A stretch of 21,487 nt of DNA. Source: a virus. The position numbers were made by a program, and so were the translations under genes. Shown piece after piece: positions 15,234 through 21,373 of this stretch. Location: positions 1-21,487 of the IMG/VR virus record IMGVR_UViG_3300042922_000326; one strand, 5' to 3'. Below the pieces are notes generated by a model that was given only the letters and a program-made list of their open reading frames with translations, made no database searches and was not told where the DNA came from. Position 1 is the stretch's first letter; each line of letters begins with the position of its first letter.

Positions 15234-15246
15234 TATTTATAACTTC

Positions 15247-15300
15247 ATACCGTGATAGTGCTTAATGAATATAACAACTTTCCGATACGTTGATAGTATC
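15247..15300. promoter_or_regulatory. Paired ATACnnTGATAGT operator-like repeats
   Basis: Two copies of ATACnnTGATAGT (15247-15259 and 15285-15297) lie 38 bases apart between the divergent regulators. The second is also an inverted repeat (GATAC, 7 bases, GTATC, 15284-15300). These are likely binding sites for one of the two paralogous regulators. Confidence 0.45.
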
Positions 15301-15305
15301 ACAGG

Positions 15306-15350
15306 TTTCTGTTATAGTCAATAGGCTTGTTAACCATTTTCTGTTATAAT
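15306..15350 (+). promoter_or_regulatory. Promoter of the rightward XRE gene with 11-bp direct repeats
   Basis: An extended -10 (TGTTATAAT, 15342-15350) precedes the gene at 15381; no good -35 is seen. The 11-bp sequence TTTCTGTTATA occurs twice (15306-15316 and 15338-15348), the second covering the -10. This suggests regulator binding that would block RNA polymerase. Confidence 0.5.
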
Positions 15351-15380
15351 GAAATATTTGTGAAAGGTAAACAAGAAACC

Positions 15381-15734
15381 ATGTACGAGATATTCGAAAA
15401 ATTATTAAAAGTAAACAAAGTATCGGTCTATAAGGTTGCCAAGGAAGCCGGAATACCTTACAGCTCGTTATCAGAATGGAAAGCAGGGAGAAGCACTCCC
15501 AACCCGGACAAACTATTAAAATTAGCGGAATATTTTGGAGTTACAGTTGATTATTTGCTTGGCAGAGATGCCAACATGGAAATCGGATTGAAATTTTCAT
15601 CCGACGAAGAAGCCGAAATTTACCTGGATATAATGTCAAGCTTAGAAAAGATGAATATGAACGGAATGGAACAAGCCAAGAAATACTTGAAATTTTTATC
15701 AGAACTACCAGAAAACATAAAAAATAATCAATAA
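15381..15734 (+). CDS. XRE-family regulator, cI-like candidate
   Basis: A 117-residue protein starting MYEIFEKLLKVNKVSVYKVA at ATG 15381. The HTH domain (about 1-63) includes AGIPYSSLSEWKAGRSTPN and EYFGVTVDYLLGRD. Residues after 65 form a short helical C-terminal extension (SLEKMNMNGMEQAKKYLKFL) with no LexA-type protease motif, so it is not a RecA-cleaved repressor. It is transcribed away from its paralogue at 14933-15142 and its extra domain fits the maintenance repressor of the pair. A GAAAGG motif lies 13 bases upstream. A longer in-frame start at 15327 lacks a ribosome binding site and overlaps the promoter. Confidence 0.85.
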   Translation: MYEIFEKLLKVNKVSVYKVAKEAGIPYSSLSEWKAGRSTPNPDKLLKLAEYFGVTVDYLLGRDANMEIGLKFSSDEEAEIYLDIMSSLEKMNMNGMEQAKKYLKFLSELPENIKNNQ

Positions 15735-15754
15735 TTCATATAATAATCAATAAA

Positions 15755-15807
15755 AAACAAGCCAACGATAATCTGCTATGATTACAAAGGCTTGTTTATT
15801 TTTTTGG
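15755..15807. terminator. Bidirectional terminator
   Basis: Arms AAACAAGCC (15755-15763) and GGCTTGTTT (15789-15797) pair perfectly, with a smaller inner stem TAATC/GATTA (15769-15773, 15780-15784). A T-run follows on the plus strand and an A-run precedes it, giving a T-run on the minus strand. It separates the convergent genes ending at 15734 and 15823. Confidence 0.75.
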
Positions 15808-15822
15808 GTATCTATTGAAATT

Positions 15823-16074
15823 TTAAATTGTCATCTTGCAACACATATCTTTTACCACGGATCGCATCAGCTCGATTATGTACCTACATGACTCAGTATC
15901 ACCGCTTTCACATGCCGTCAACAGGTCTGCTTCATATTTTTGATACTCACATAATCCATCTTCTACGCTCCCATTAATGAAATCCTCAGTTTCATCTTCT
16001 GAAGTCTTATCTGGCAATGGATTAGCGTTCGTGATCGCATCATCACGTATACGTTTTATATATATAGTCTTCAT
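15823..16074 (-). CDS. 83-residue acidic hypothetical protein
   Basis: A lone minus-strand gene between two plus-strand regulators. It starts MKTIYIKRIRDDAITNANPL at ATG 16074, chosen because GAAGGGGG lies just upstream (an in-frame TTG at 16095 is possible). The middle is acidic (SEDETEDFINGSVEDG) and the C-terminal half has four cysteines. Its isolation beside the repressor genes suggests a lysogenic or accessory gene with its own promoter. No family recognised. One octamer (15914), read as Leu-Thr-Ala. Confidence 0.6.
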   Translation of the reverse strand: MKTIYIKRIRDDAITNANPLPDKTSEDETEDFINGSVEDGLCEYQKYEADLLTACESGDTESCRYIIELMRSVVKDMCCKMTI

Positions 16075-16128
16075 GTAAACCCCCTTCGGTTGCAACTATA
16101 CATTAGTTCTCAGCAGTCATTTTATCTT

Positions 16129-16157
16129 TTGTATTTTATATTAAGTCACGATATAAT
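16129..16157 (+). promoter_or_regulatory. Candidate promoter for the leader of the third regulator
   Basis: A -35 TTGTAT (16129-16134) and a consensus -10 TATAAT (16152-16157) are 17 bases apart. Transcription would begin near 16164, giving a leader of about 280 bases before the ATG at 16445. Confidence 0.45.
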
Positions 16158-16402
16158 CATGACCTACGCAGGTAATAAATTTATGTCAATCTTCACGGTT
16201 AAGATGAAGAAGATACTGGCATACGGGGAAATACTGCCAGTTTGTCGCATATAGTAATATTTAGTCTAAATTATGTCAATATTTTGTCAGAATGTTTAAT
16301 ATTTTAAGAATTTTTTAAAATTCTATCGAATATTGTCAAATATTATATCGGTATGGTAATAATAATATTGCTATTGTAGATAAATGTCAACATTGTATTG
16401 TT
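16158..16402. promoter_or_regulatory. AT-rich, palindrome-dense control region
   Basis: This gene-free stretch contains several symmetric elements: TCTTCA/TGAAGA (16190-16210), ACTGGCA/TGCCAGT (16215-16241), ATTTAG-T-CTAAAT (16259-16271) and an 18-bp palindrome AGAATTTT-TT-AAAATTCT (16307-16324). A short element [AT]TGTCA recurs five times in the same direction, at 16183, 16273, 16284, 16332 and 16384. The region could be a multi-site operator, an origin with repeats in AT-rich DNA, or the template of a structured RNA. The sequence alone does not decide. Confidence 0.5.
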
Positions 16403-16444
16403 TTGCAAATTTTGGTATGTTATTGTATCTCGTGGGGTGATGAC

Positions 16445-16738
16445 ATGGGTTATGACAGCATAAAAATCGGTCAGAGAGTATATTTTGCAAGACAAAACAA
16501 CGGATTAAAACAATTGGCATTGTGTGATAAAGCTGGTATAAGCCAGTCTACTCTTTCCGAGATAGAAAACGGAAAGGCAAAAATCTCAGTAGAAATACTT
16601 TATAAAATAGCCGAAGCTCTCAATGTATCGGTTACTTTTTTGTTGGGTGAAGATAGTATATCATACCTTACGGACAGTGAACGTCTTGAGGTAGAGAAAT
16701 TTATAAAATATATTAAGGGTATTCGGAATAACCAATAG
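16445..16738 (+). CDS. XRE-family regulator of the maintenance module
   Basis: A 97-residue protein starting MGYDSIKIGQRVYFARQNNG at ATG 16445, with GGGGTGA upstream. The HTH spans about 6-69: KQLALCDKAGISQSTLSEIENGKA is the classical XRE helix-turn-helix and LNVSVTFLLGED ends the domain. A short helix follows (SERLEVEKFIKYIKGI). It belongs to a different subgroup from the divergent pair. It precedes the actin and transfer genes and may control them, or bind the repeats in its own leader. Confidence 0.87.
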   Translation: MGYDSIKIGQRVYFARQNNGLKQLALCDKAGISQSTLSEIENGKAKISVEILYKIAEALNVSVTFLLGEDSISYLTDSERLEVEKFIKYIKGIRNNQ

Positions 16739-16993
16739 AATTTATGGTGTATTGTGATATATGATAGAAATATCGAAAATTTTCGTTAATGTACCAACTA
16801 TACATATATGGAACAAGGTGTTATCATAAAGTCATCCCAAAATAAGAATTGTCTACAGAGAGGACTCCACAGAAATGTGGGGTTTTCTTTTTTTTGCATT
16901 AAAATCTATTAGAAATTATTAAAAACTATGCAACATTTGGTATCCTCTCTCATATAGTGTATTAGAAACTAACAAAAACTAATAGGAGGCAAT
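16739..16993. promoter_or_regulatory. Candidate parC-like centromere/operator region
   Basis: The gap before the actin gene holds a 12-bp palindrome CGAAAATTTTCG (16774-16785) and two 22-bp direct repeats with 19 matches (16907-16928 and 16960-16981), each beginning TATTAGAAA and ending AAAAACTA. In ParMRC-type systems the RHH partner binds direct repeats upstream of parM, so these are centromere candidates. A -10-like TATAGT lies at 16953-16958. Only two repeats are seen, fewer than in well-studied parC sites. Confidence 0.4.
16864..16895 (+). terminator. Rho-independent terminator
   Basis: An 8-bp stem ACTCCACA/TGTGGGGT (one G-T pair) with a GAAA loop is followed by a run of T broken by one C. 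It would end transcripts of the XRE gene at 16445-16738 and insulate the actin gene. Confidence 0.75.
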
Positions 16994-17887
16994 ATGATAA
17001 AGGGGTTGGATAACGGTTATCTCTACACCAAAGATAATGAAAAGCGGATTTTTAAATCAGCCTACCGCCGGGTCGATAACACGCTATCAGACATCACTAT
17101 TGACGGCATAGATTTTGGGGTTGGTTCTGGGAATCCGACAATTGAAGTAGATAAAACAGATCAGGAGATCAACAAGGTATGTACGTTATATAATTTGAAA
17201 TTGACTGGCCCTGGAGAATATTATCTAGTTGCTGGGTTGCCAATCGGTCAGTATAAGTTACAACGAGAAAAATTTACTAAAATGATCATGGGATACAATG
17301 ATTGCAAGGTATCAGTACATGAACAAGATTTCAAATTTCACATTAATGATGTGTTAATCTTCCCACAAGGAGCCGGAGCATTAATGTCCATCGGTCAGCT
17401 AAATGGGGACTATATTGTGTTTGATATTGGTGGGTTAACAATCGACATCGGGTTAATTGAAATGATAAATGGATCCCCGGTGATGCAGAAATACGACACT
17501 TGGTATAAAGGGATCCAAAAACTTTACAGCCAAATCATTCATGCAACCAATAACCGATATAACATGACTCTTGAACCAAGATACGCCGAGAAAATATTTG
17601 TCAATGGATTGACGATTGAGGGCGAAAGGCAAGATTTAGCGTTCCTTCAACCAGTACTGCAAGCATACCTCGAACCTATACTCACCGAATTTCAATTAAA
17701 CTACCCATCCAAAACCACCCAGATTGTATTATGTGGTGGTGGTGCATCAGTATTATATGGTGTTTTTAAATTCCGTTTCAAATCGGTCATTCTTTTGCCG
17801 GACAGTCAATTTGCTAATGCAATGGGTTATTACAAAATAGGCTGTCGCAAGTTTGATAAATACATAAGCAAGGGGGTGAGATTATAG
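16994..17887 (+). CDS. ParM/Alp-like actin-family partition ATPase
   Basis: A 297-residue protein with the actin-family nucleotide motifs. Phosphate-1 is GLDNGYLYTK (about 4-13), phosphate-2 is FDIGGLTIDIG (about 143-153), and the adenosine motif is VLCGGGASVLYG (about 245-256), followed by the connect-like ANAMGYYKIG. Length and motifs match plasmid-segregation actins of the ParM/StbA group, which polymerise to push plasmid copies apart. AGGAGG lies four bases before the ATG. The gene is followed directly by an RHH protein, as in parM-parR operons, which supports an extrachromosomal lifestyle. One octamer (17100), read as Ile-Asp-Gly. Confidence 0.85.
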   Translation: MIKGLDNGYLYTKDNEKRIFKSAYRRVDNTLSDITIDGIDFGVGSGNPTIEVDKTDQEINKVCTLYNLKLTGPGEYYLVAGLPIGQYKLQREKFTKMIMGYNDCKVSVHEQDFKFHINDVLIFPQGAGALMSIGQLNGDYIVFDIGGLTIDIGLIEMINGSPVMQKYDTWYKGIQKLYSQIIHATNNRYNMTLEPRYAEKIFVNGLTIEGERQDLAFLQPVLQAYLEPILTEFQLNYPSKTTQIVLCGGGASVLYGVFKFRFKSVILLPDSQFANAMGYYKIGCRKFDKYISKGVRL

Positions 17888-18096
17888 GCCAGACAATTCC
17901 GGTATACTTCGGTGATGATGAATTGGAATTACTACATAGGATAGACAGTAACAAAGGACACATGTCACGGAGTGCGTGGTTTAAAGAAGCCGCCGAAGCA
18001 TATCTAGGAAACGAAAGAAAAACCGCCGTCAAGGTTGAGTGTGATTACGGACTAAGTTCAACCGGCATCGATAATTTTCTTGACAGCATGAATTAA
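17884..18096 (+). CDS. Ribbon-helix-helix protein, ParR-like, with non-canonical start
   Basis: A 70-residue CopG/Arc-type protein. The strand TIPVYFGDDE, helix LELLHRIDSNKG and second helix SRSAWFKEAAEAYLG form the RHH dimer fold. The reading frame is closed by a stop at 17857 and has no ATG, GTG or TTG before the strand. The best start is ATA 17884, seven bases after a near-perfect AGGGGGTGA ribosome binding site; ATT 17881 is an alternative. The gene overlaps the actin stop. As partner of a ParM-like protein it would bind the centromere and link it to filaments. Octamer at 18025, variant TTGACAGC at 18080. Confidence 0.72.
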   Translation: MGQTIPVYFGDDELELLHRIDSNKGHMSRSAWFKEAAEAYLGNERKTAVKVECDYGLSSTGIDNFLDSMN

Positions 18097-18148
18097 AATA
18101 ACCCCGGCGCTACTTTGGACGGTGAACGCACAGGGTTAAATATAAGGG

Positions 18149-18163
18149 GCCTAAATAATAGGC
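18149..18163. promoter_or_regulatory. Small inverted repeat before the translocase gene
   Basis: GCCTA (18149-18153) and TAGGC (18159-18163) flank AATAA in the 96-bp gap between the RHH and FtsK-like genes. A weak promoter may precede it (TTGGAC 18115-18120, TAAATA 18137-18142). It could be an operator or a leader hairpin ahead of the AGGAGG. Confidence 0.3.
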
Positions 18164-18192
18164 TACCTCTATTATATCATAGGAGGTTAATA

Positions 18193-19455
18193 ATGAAAGA
18201 AAAACTTGATTATAAAAATATGCAACTTTATACGTGTGCCTTGTCGGTTATTCTCGGAATAGGATTGAAGGCATTTGATAGATTTTTACCAGGTTCATTC
18301 GATGGATACGCTGCTATCTTCAGCACTGTTGGAATAAGTGGAATTACTTATCATTATTGCACCAAGAGTAAATATGACCGGATATTTCGCAATCTAAAGT
18401 TAGGAATTAATGAATGCTACTATCCTATCATGCGAACAAAGGAGAAAAGCGAATATTCTACTACCTATAAATTTACTCTTCCAGCTGGAATCTCCGTGGA
18501 TGATATTATAAAGAAGCAATCAGCCATCGAACAACATATTGGGAAACCAGTTCATATCGAGTATATCAACAAAGGACAGTTCATCATCGAAGAATATCAC
18601 AAAACCACCATTGATAAATTCAACTATGAGCCAATCCAACTTGACGGCAATGTGTCTATATTGATTGGCAAAGATCGCAAAGGTAGAATGATTAATTTTG
18701 ATCTTGCCGAAGGAACTGAACCACATTTACTTGTAGCCGGGTCCACCGGATGTGGCAAGTCAAACACACTGTTCGTTATTATCACCAATCTCATTCTCCA
18801 CTCAAATGTACTACTGCACCTCATTGATTTAAAACACGGAGCCTCATTCTCAGTGTTCAAGAAGTCTTCCCATGTAAAATCATTCGCTGACACCACAGAA
18901 ACCGCCGAGAAGGTCTTAAAATCAATTAATGATGATATAGAGGCTCGTTATCAGAAAATGGCTAGAAATGGCTTTGGCGATATTCAAAGCTATAATAAAC
19001 GGCATAAGAAAAACCCATTGACTTATGAGTTATTGGTCATAGATGAAATGGTAGATTTCGCATCCAGGAAAGATTTGCTCGAAGAGTTATCCGTTATATC
19101 CGCCAAGGCCAGAGCTTGCGGAATACATATGATTACCTCAACGCAGAGACCTGATAAAGATATTCTGAATGGTAAAATAAAATGCAATATCACCAATGTC
19201 TTAGGCATGAAAACAATAGATGCAACCAACTCCAGAATAATAATTGATACTGAAGGCCTCGAAAAACTCAACGGAAAAGGCCATGGATTGCTGTCAAGGC
19301 TAGGTGATATGACCGAGGTTCAGACACCGTATTTAAACACAGAAAAGGTCAGAGAATTAATCAAACATACCTACGTTTCTAAATCCGAACCGAAACTAAT
19401 CCCATCAGAAAAAATCGATGTAGATATCACTGATTTGGAGGTGTTCCATTCATGA
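18193..19455 (+). CDS. FtsK/TcpA-like membrane DNA translocase
   Basis: A 420-residue protein from ATG 18193 with AGGAGG at ideal spacing; an earlier in-frame start has no ribosome binding site. Two hydrophobic segments (about 12-28 and 40-56) anchor it in the membrane. The motor has Walker A GSTGCGKS (about 183-190), an LIDLKHGASF strand, Walker B LLVIDEMVDF (about 280-289) and STQRP (about 316-320), all typical of FtsK/SpoIIIE and of Firmicute conjugative coupling proteins. No C-terminal gamma winged helix for sequence recognition is visible. Its likely role is pumping the element's DNA during transfer or segregation. Octamer at 18641, variant at 19290. Confidence 0.88.
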   Translation: MKEKLDYKNMQLYTCALSVILGIGLKAFDRFLPGSFDGYAAIFSTVGISGITYHYCTKSKYDRIFRNLKLGINECYYPIMRTKEKSEYSTTYKFTLPAGISVDDIIKKQSAIEQHIGKPVHIEYINKGQFIIEEYHKTTIDKFNYEPIQLDGNVSILIGKDRKGRMINFDLAEGTEPHLLVAGSTGCGKSNTLFVIITNLILHSNVLLHLIDLKHGASFSVFKKSSHVKSFADTTETAEKVLKSINDDIEARYQKMARNGFGDIQSYNKRHKKNPLTYELLVIDEMVDFASRKDLLEELSVISAKARACGIHMITSTQRPDKDILNGKIKCNITNVLGMKTIDATNSRIIIDTEGLEKLNGKGHGLLSRLGDMTEVQTPYLNTEKVRELIKHTYVSKSEPKLIPSEKIDVDITDLEVFHS

Positions 19456-20000
19456 TGTTGACCAGACGAGATTTAGATATCCTCAACTTTATTGAAGAAT
19501 ACCGTATCGCCAGTACAACCACATTGACAGCATTGTTTTTTCCAAGTCTTCGAAGCTGCCAACTAAGGCTTAGAACCCTTGCCGTCAATGGAAAGGTCAA
19601 AAGGGCTCGGCTAACCATGAACCATGACTATATTTACTATGTGAAAAAACCCGGTAATTTCATGCATGATTTGCTAGTGACAGAATTCTACCGTGAATTA
19701 TCTCAACGCTCTAAAATCCTCAATTTCGTGTCTGAAAAAGGTTTAGGTAAAATACGTCCAGATGCAATATTTGGCTTCGAATTTGAAGGAAAACAGAGGC
19801 TTGGATTGCTTGAAGTTGAGATATCGCACAAGGGATTTGATTTTGAAAAGTACGAGGAATTTTATAGGACCGTAGCCTACAAGGAATGGTTCCCGATAAT
19901 GCCTACCGTCTATATCGTTGGTAGAAATATCAAGCCACCAAAGACCACTCAAATTAAATATGTAACTATCATAACGGATATGTCAGATTTTAGATTATAG
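19452..20000 (+). CDS. Replication-relaxation-like winged-helix protein
   Basis: A 182-residue protein beginning MMLTRRDLDILNFIEEYRIA. The first 70 residues form a winged helix (TTTLTALFFPSLRSCQLRLR then a wing ending YIYYVKK). The second half has HDLLVTEFYRELSQ, IRPDAIFGFEFEGK and LLEVEISHKGFDFEKY, the arrangement of the replication-relaxation family, whose PDA...E.E core resembles a restriction-type nuclease fold. Members accompany FtsK-like genes on Firmicute plasmids and conjugative elements. The ATG overlaps the translocase stop (ATGA), so the two are translationally coupled and probably work together. Octamer at 19581, variant at 19524. Confidence 0.78.
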   Translation: MMLTRRDLDILNFIEEYRIASTTTLTALFFPSLRSCQLRLRTLAVNGKVKRARLTMNHDYIYYVKKPGNFMHDLLVTEFYRELSQRSKILNFVSEKGLGKIRPDAIFGFEFEGKQRLGLLEVEISHKGFDFEKYEEFYRTVAYKEWFPIMPTVYIVGRNIKPPKTTQIKYVTIITDMSDFRL

Positions 20001-20010
20001 GAGGGTCATC

Positions 20011-20499
20011 ATGGAAATTCTTATCATATTACTCGCGATTGCATTGGGATACTCAGGAGCTATGGAACTAAAATCAGAAGCACCAAAAGAAATTGAAGCA
20101 GAACAAACCCGAACCGTTGAAACATCCGCAAGAATTAAGATGTTGGATAGTTACAGCATAATGACCGTGGATGCCGAGGATTGGTTGTGCCACTACGCCG
20201 ACAATGCAATGAACCAAAAAGAACAATTTAAAATTAAGGAAAATTGGAAAGATAAAATAATCAAGTTAAAAGGTGAGATATACAAGGTTCACATCGACAA
20301 AATGGATGGATGTAGAATCACGATTCGTCAGCAACGTTCAAAAAGCCCAGCCGATGGATGGTGCATCATTAGTTGTTACTTTTATGATGATGCGGAGATA
20401 GAGAAATTAAAGGATTTAAAGAAAGGTGATAGAGTATCAATCATTGGATATTCAAGATGGGATTTGGGGCCAATACTAATCAATTCAAGCATTCATTAA
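20011..20499 (+). CDS. Membrane-anchored OB-fold protein (tRNA_anti-like)
   Basis: A 162-residue protein with a short hydrophobic N-terminus (MEILIILLAIALGYSGAMEL), either a signal anchor or a signal peptide. After a Glu-rich linker, the C-terminal half (about 80-160) reads as an OB-like barrel: IIKLKGEIYKVHID, CRITIRQQ, WCIISCYFYDD, LKKGDRVSIIGYSRW. This layout resembles the tRNA_anti-like OB family often found in membrane proteins of Firmicute elements. GGAGGG precedes the ATG, 10 bases after the previous stop. It may bind single-stranded DNA or peptides at the membrane near the translocase; this is inference. No octamer. Confidence 0.65.
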   Translation: MEILIILLAIALGYSGAMELKSEAPKEIEAEQTRTVETSARIKMLDSYSIMTVDAEDWLCHYADNAMNQKEQFKIKENWKDKIIKLKGEIYKVHIDKMDGCRITIRQQRSKSPADGWCIISCYFYDDAEIEKLKDLKKGDRVSIIGYSRWDLGPILINSSIH

Positions 20500-20534
20500 T
20501 TTCGTTTGATATTTCGTTTAATATTTCGTTATTA
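20499..20534 (+). repeat. Three tandem 12-bp repeats (iteron-like)
   Basis: ATTTCGTTTGAT, ATTTCGTTTAAT and ATTTCGTTATTA follow each other with no gap, starting at the last base of the OB-protein stop codon. Period and placement before an AT-rich gap resemble iterons of plasmid origins or operators. Confidence 0.6.
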
Positions 20535-20777
20535 TTACATACCGATAGATTGTATAAGAGGCTTAAACTATATAAAAAACTTGATAAAATGATTTACTAG
20601 GAGTGAAACGAACGAATGAAATGAGTGAGCGGAGGGACGGGGTACGGGGGAAAACGCGCGTGTGTATTCTTATTATTACTTATGTATTTGTTTATATATA
20701 ATTATTATTAACATACAACACATAAAATATACACTAATTAACCATGCAATATTTACCAGTTTAATTCTCAATACTTT
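20535..20777. other. Gene-free region, origin or transfer-site candidate
   Basis: No credible gene is present. A purine-rich, GC-rich block (about 20597-20662) contains GAAACGAACGAATGAAATGA-like quasi-repeats followed by GGGACGGGGTACGGGGG and ACGCGCG. It passes sharply into very AT-rich DNA (about 20663-20777). Together with the 12-bp repeats this abrupt composition change is what one might see at a replication or transfer origin, but no known nick site or initiator gene is recognised. Confidence 0.35.
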
Positions 20778-20806
20778 TTGACAAAATTTATCATCAGTAA
20801 TATAAT
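20778..20806 (+). promoter_or_regulatory. Perfect consensus vegetative promoter
   Basis: TTGACA (20778-20783), 17 bases, TATAAT (20801-20806): an exact match to the sigma-A consensus, about 30 bases before the ATG at 20837. Strong expression of the small membrane protein is expected. Confidence 0.85.
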
Positions 20807-20836
20807 TAGGTATAATTTACATTGGAGGTGTAAGAA

Positions 20837-21259
20837 ATGGATGAATCCGAAAGCATTCTAAAACAGAATAATATCAAAAACAGAAATGTAGCTTATGTAA
20901 CACTAAGCATAACCACTGGATTAATATTGGTTGCGATTGTCATTTTTTCGTTAACAATGAAATCGAATAGAAATGTTCCAAGCAAACTAAGTCACGAAGT
21001 TTACAATCTCGGAGTTGAAGCCTTGAATATCACCGACCAATATCTTGACCGAGAAATCGATACTGACGAAGCAAGGGATGAACTAAGTGATATAAGAGAT
21101 AGAATAGACTTGGTAAAGAACTTAAATAATGATGAGAATGTATTATATATAGACTCCAATATTCTAATGATAAGTAGCTCAATTTTGAATGACAATCAAG
21201 CCGAAATATTAGATTTTAGAAATGATTTGGCGTATGAATTGAAAATTAAGAAACGTTAA
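20837..21259 (+). CDS. Small single-pass membrane protein
   Basis: A 140-residue protein starting MDESESILKQNNIKNRNVAY. One transmembrane helix (about 19-40, VTLSITTGLILVAIVIFSLT) separates a short cytoplasmic N-terminus from an outward acidic, helical domain rich in Asp/Glu (TDEARDELSDIRDRIDLV). GGAGGTG lies before the ATG, it has a perfect consensus promoter, and its own terminator follows, so it is a strongly expressed single-gene unit. Such genes on mobile elements often alter the host surface or exclude related elements, but no family is recognised. Confidence 0.75.
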   Translation: MDESESILKQNNIKNRNVAYVTLSITTGLILVAIVIFSLTMKSNRNVPSKLSHEVYNLGVEALNITDQYLDREIDTDEARDELSDIRDRIDLVKNLNNDENVLYIDSNILMISSSILNDNQAEILDFRNDLAYELKIKKR

Positions 21260-21261
21260 TA

Positions 21262-21302
21262 AAATACCCCCCTCTTTGCATTTTGCATTGAGGGGATTTT
21301 TA
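21262..21302 (+). terminator. Rho-independent terminator of the membrane-protein gene
   Basis: CCCCTC (21269-21274) pairs with GAGGGG (21290-21295), flanked by an A-rich left side and an ATTTTT right side. It lies directly after the stop at 21259. Confidence 0.75.
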
Positions 21303-21304
21303 CT

Positions 21305-21340
21305 GTCAAAAAGGAGCCTTAACCGCAGTCTTGGCTCCTT
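21305..21340 (-). terminator. Terminator of the SGNH hydrolase gene
   Basis: Perfect 8-bp arms AAGGAGCC (21311-21318) and GGCTCCTT (21333-21340). On the minus strand the stem is followed by TTTTT, placing it about 35 bases after the hydrolase stop. Confidence 0.7.
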
Positions 21341-21373
21341 GTGGGGTGTGACGCTTTATTAACCAATTGCGAA

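Larger units (their letters stand above)
303..19588. repeat. Dispersed octamer TTGACGGC, 29 exact copies
   Basis: Plus-strand copies start at 812, 1661, 4349, 4825, 5321, 6621, 8059, 10083, 10497, 14349, 14805, 14866, 17100 and 18641. Minus-strand copies (GCCGTCAA on plus) start at 303, 490, 1415, 2988, 7387, 8746, 10829, 11111, 11609, 13122, 14541, 14747, 15914, 18025 and 19581. In 23 of 29 the next base is A. Nine TTGACAGC variants occur at 3163, 6814, 7063, 8230, 9173, 12443, 18080, 19290 and 19524. All exact copies lie in coding sequence, including the interrupted gene. None falls in the three XRE genes, the SSB or HNH-like genes, the intergenic control regions, or the last 1.9 kb. Confidence 0.9.

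Noticed and set aside
16159-16254. A 31-codon reading frame from ATG 16159 that could encode a small signalling peptide
   Set aside because: The ATG lies two bases after the candidate -10, there is no ribosome binding site, and the frame overlaps inverted repeats better explained as regulatory.
17867-17890. Programmed -1 frameshift joining the actin and RHH genes
   Set aside because: The sequence AAG GGG GTG is not a good tandem slippery site, and a strong ribosome binding site lies at ideal spacing for an independent start.
303-19588. The octamer as a Chi-like or KOPS-like polar sequence
   Set aside because: Copies are split 14 to 15 between strands with no change of bias along the window; polar motifs are strongly strand-biased.
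20579-20586. ACTTGATA resembling the nick region of rolling-circle origins such as phiX174 or pC194
   Set aside because: Eight AT-rich bases match easily by chance, no HUH initiator gene is present, and no supporting hairpin was found.
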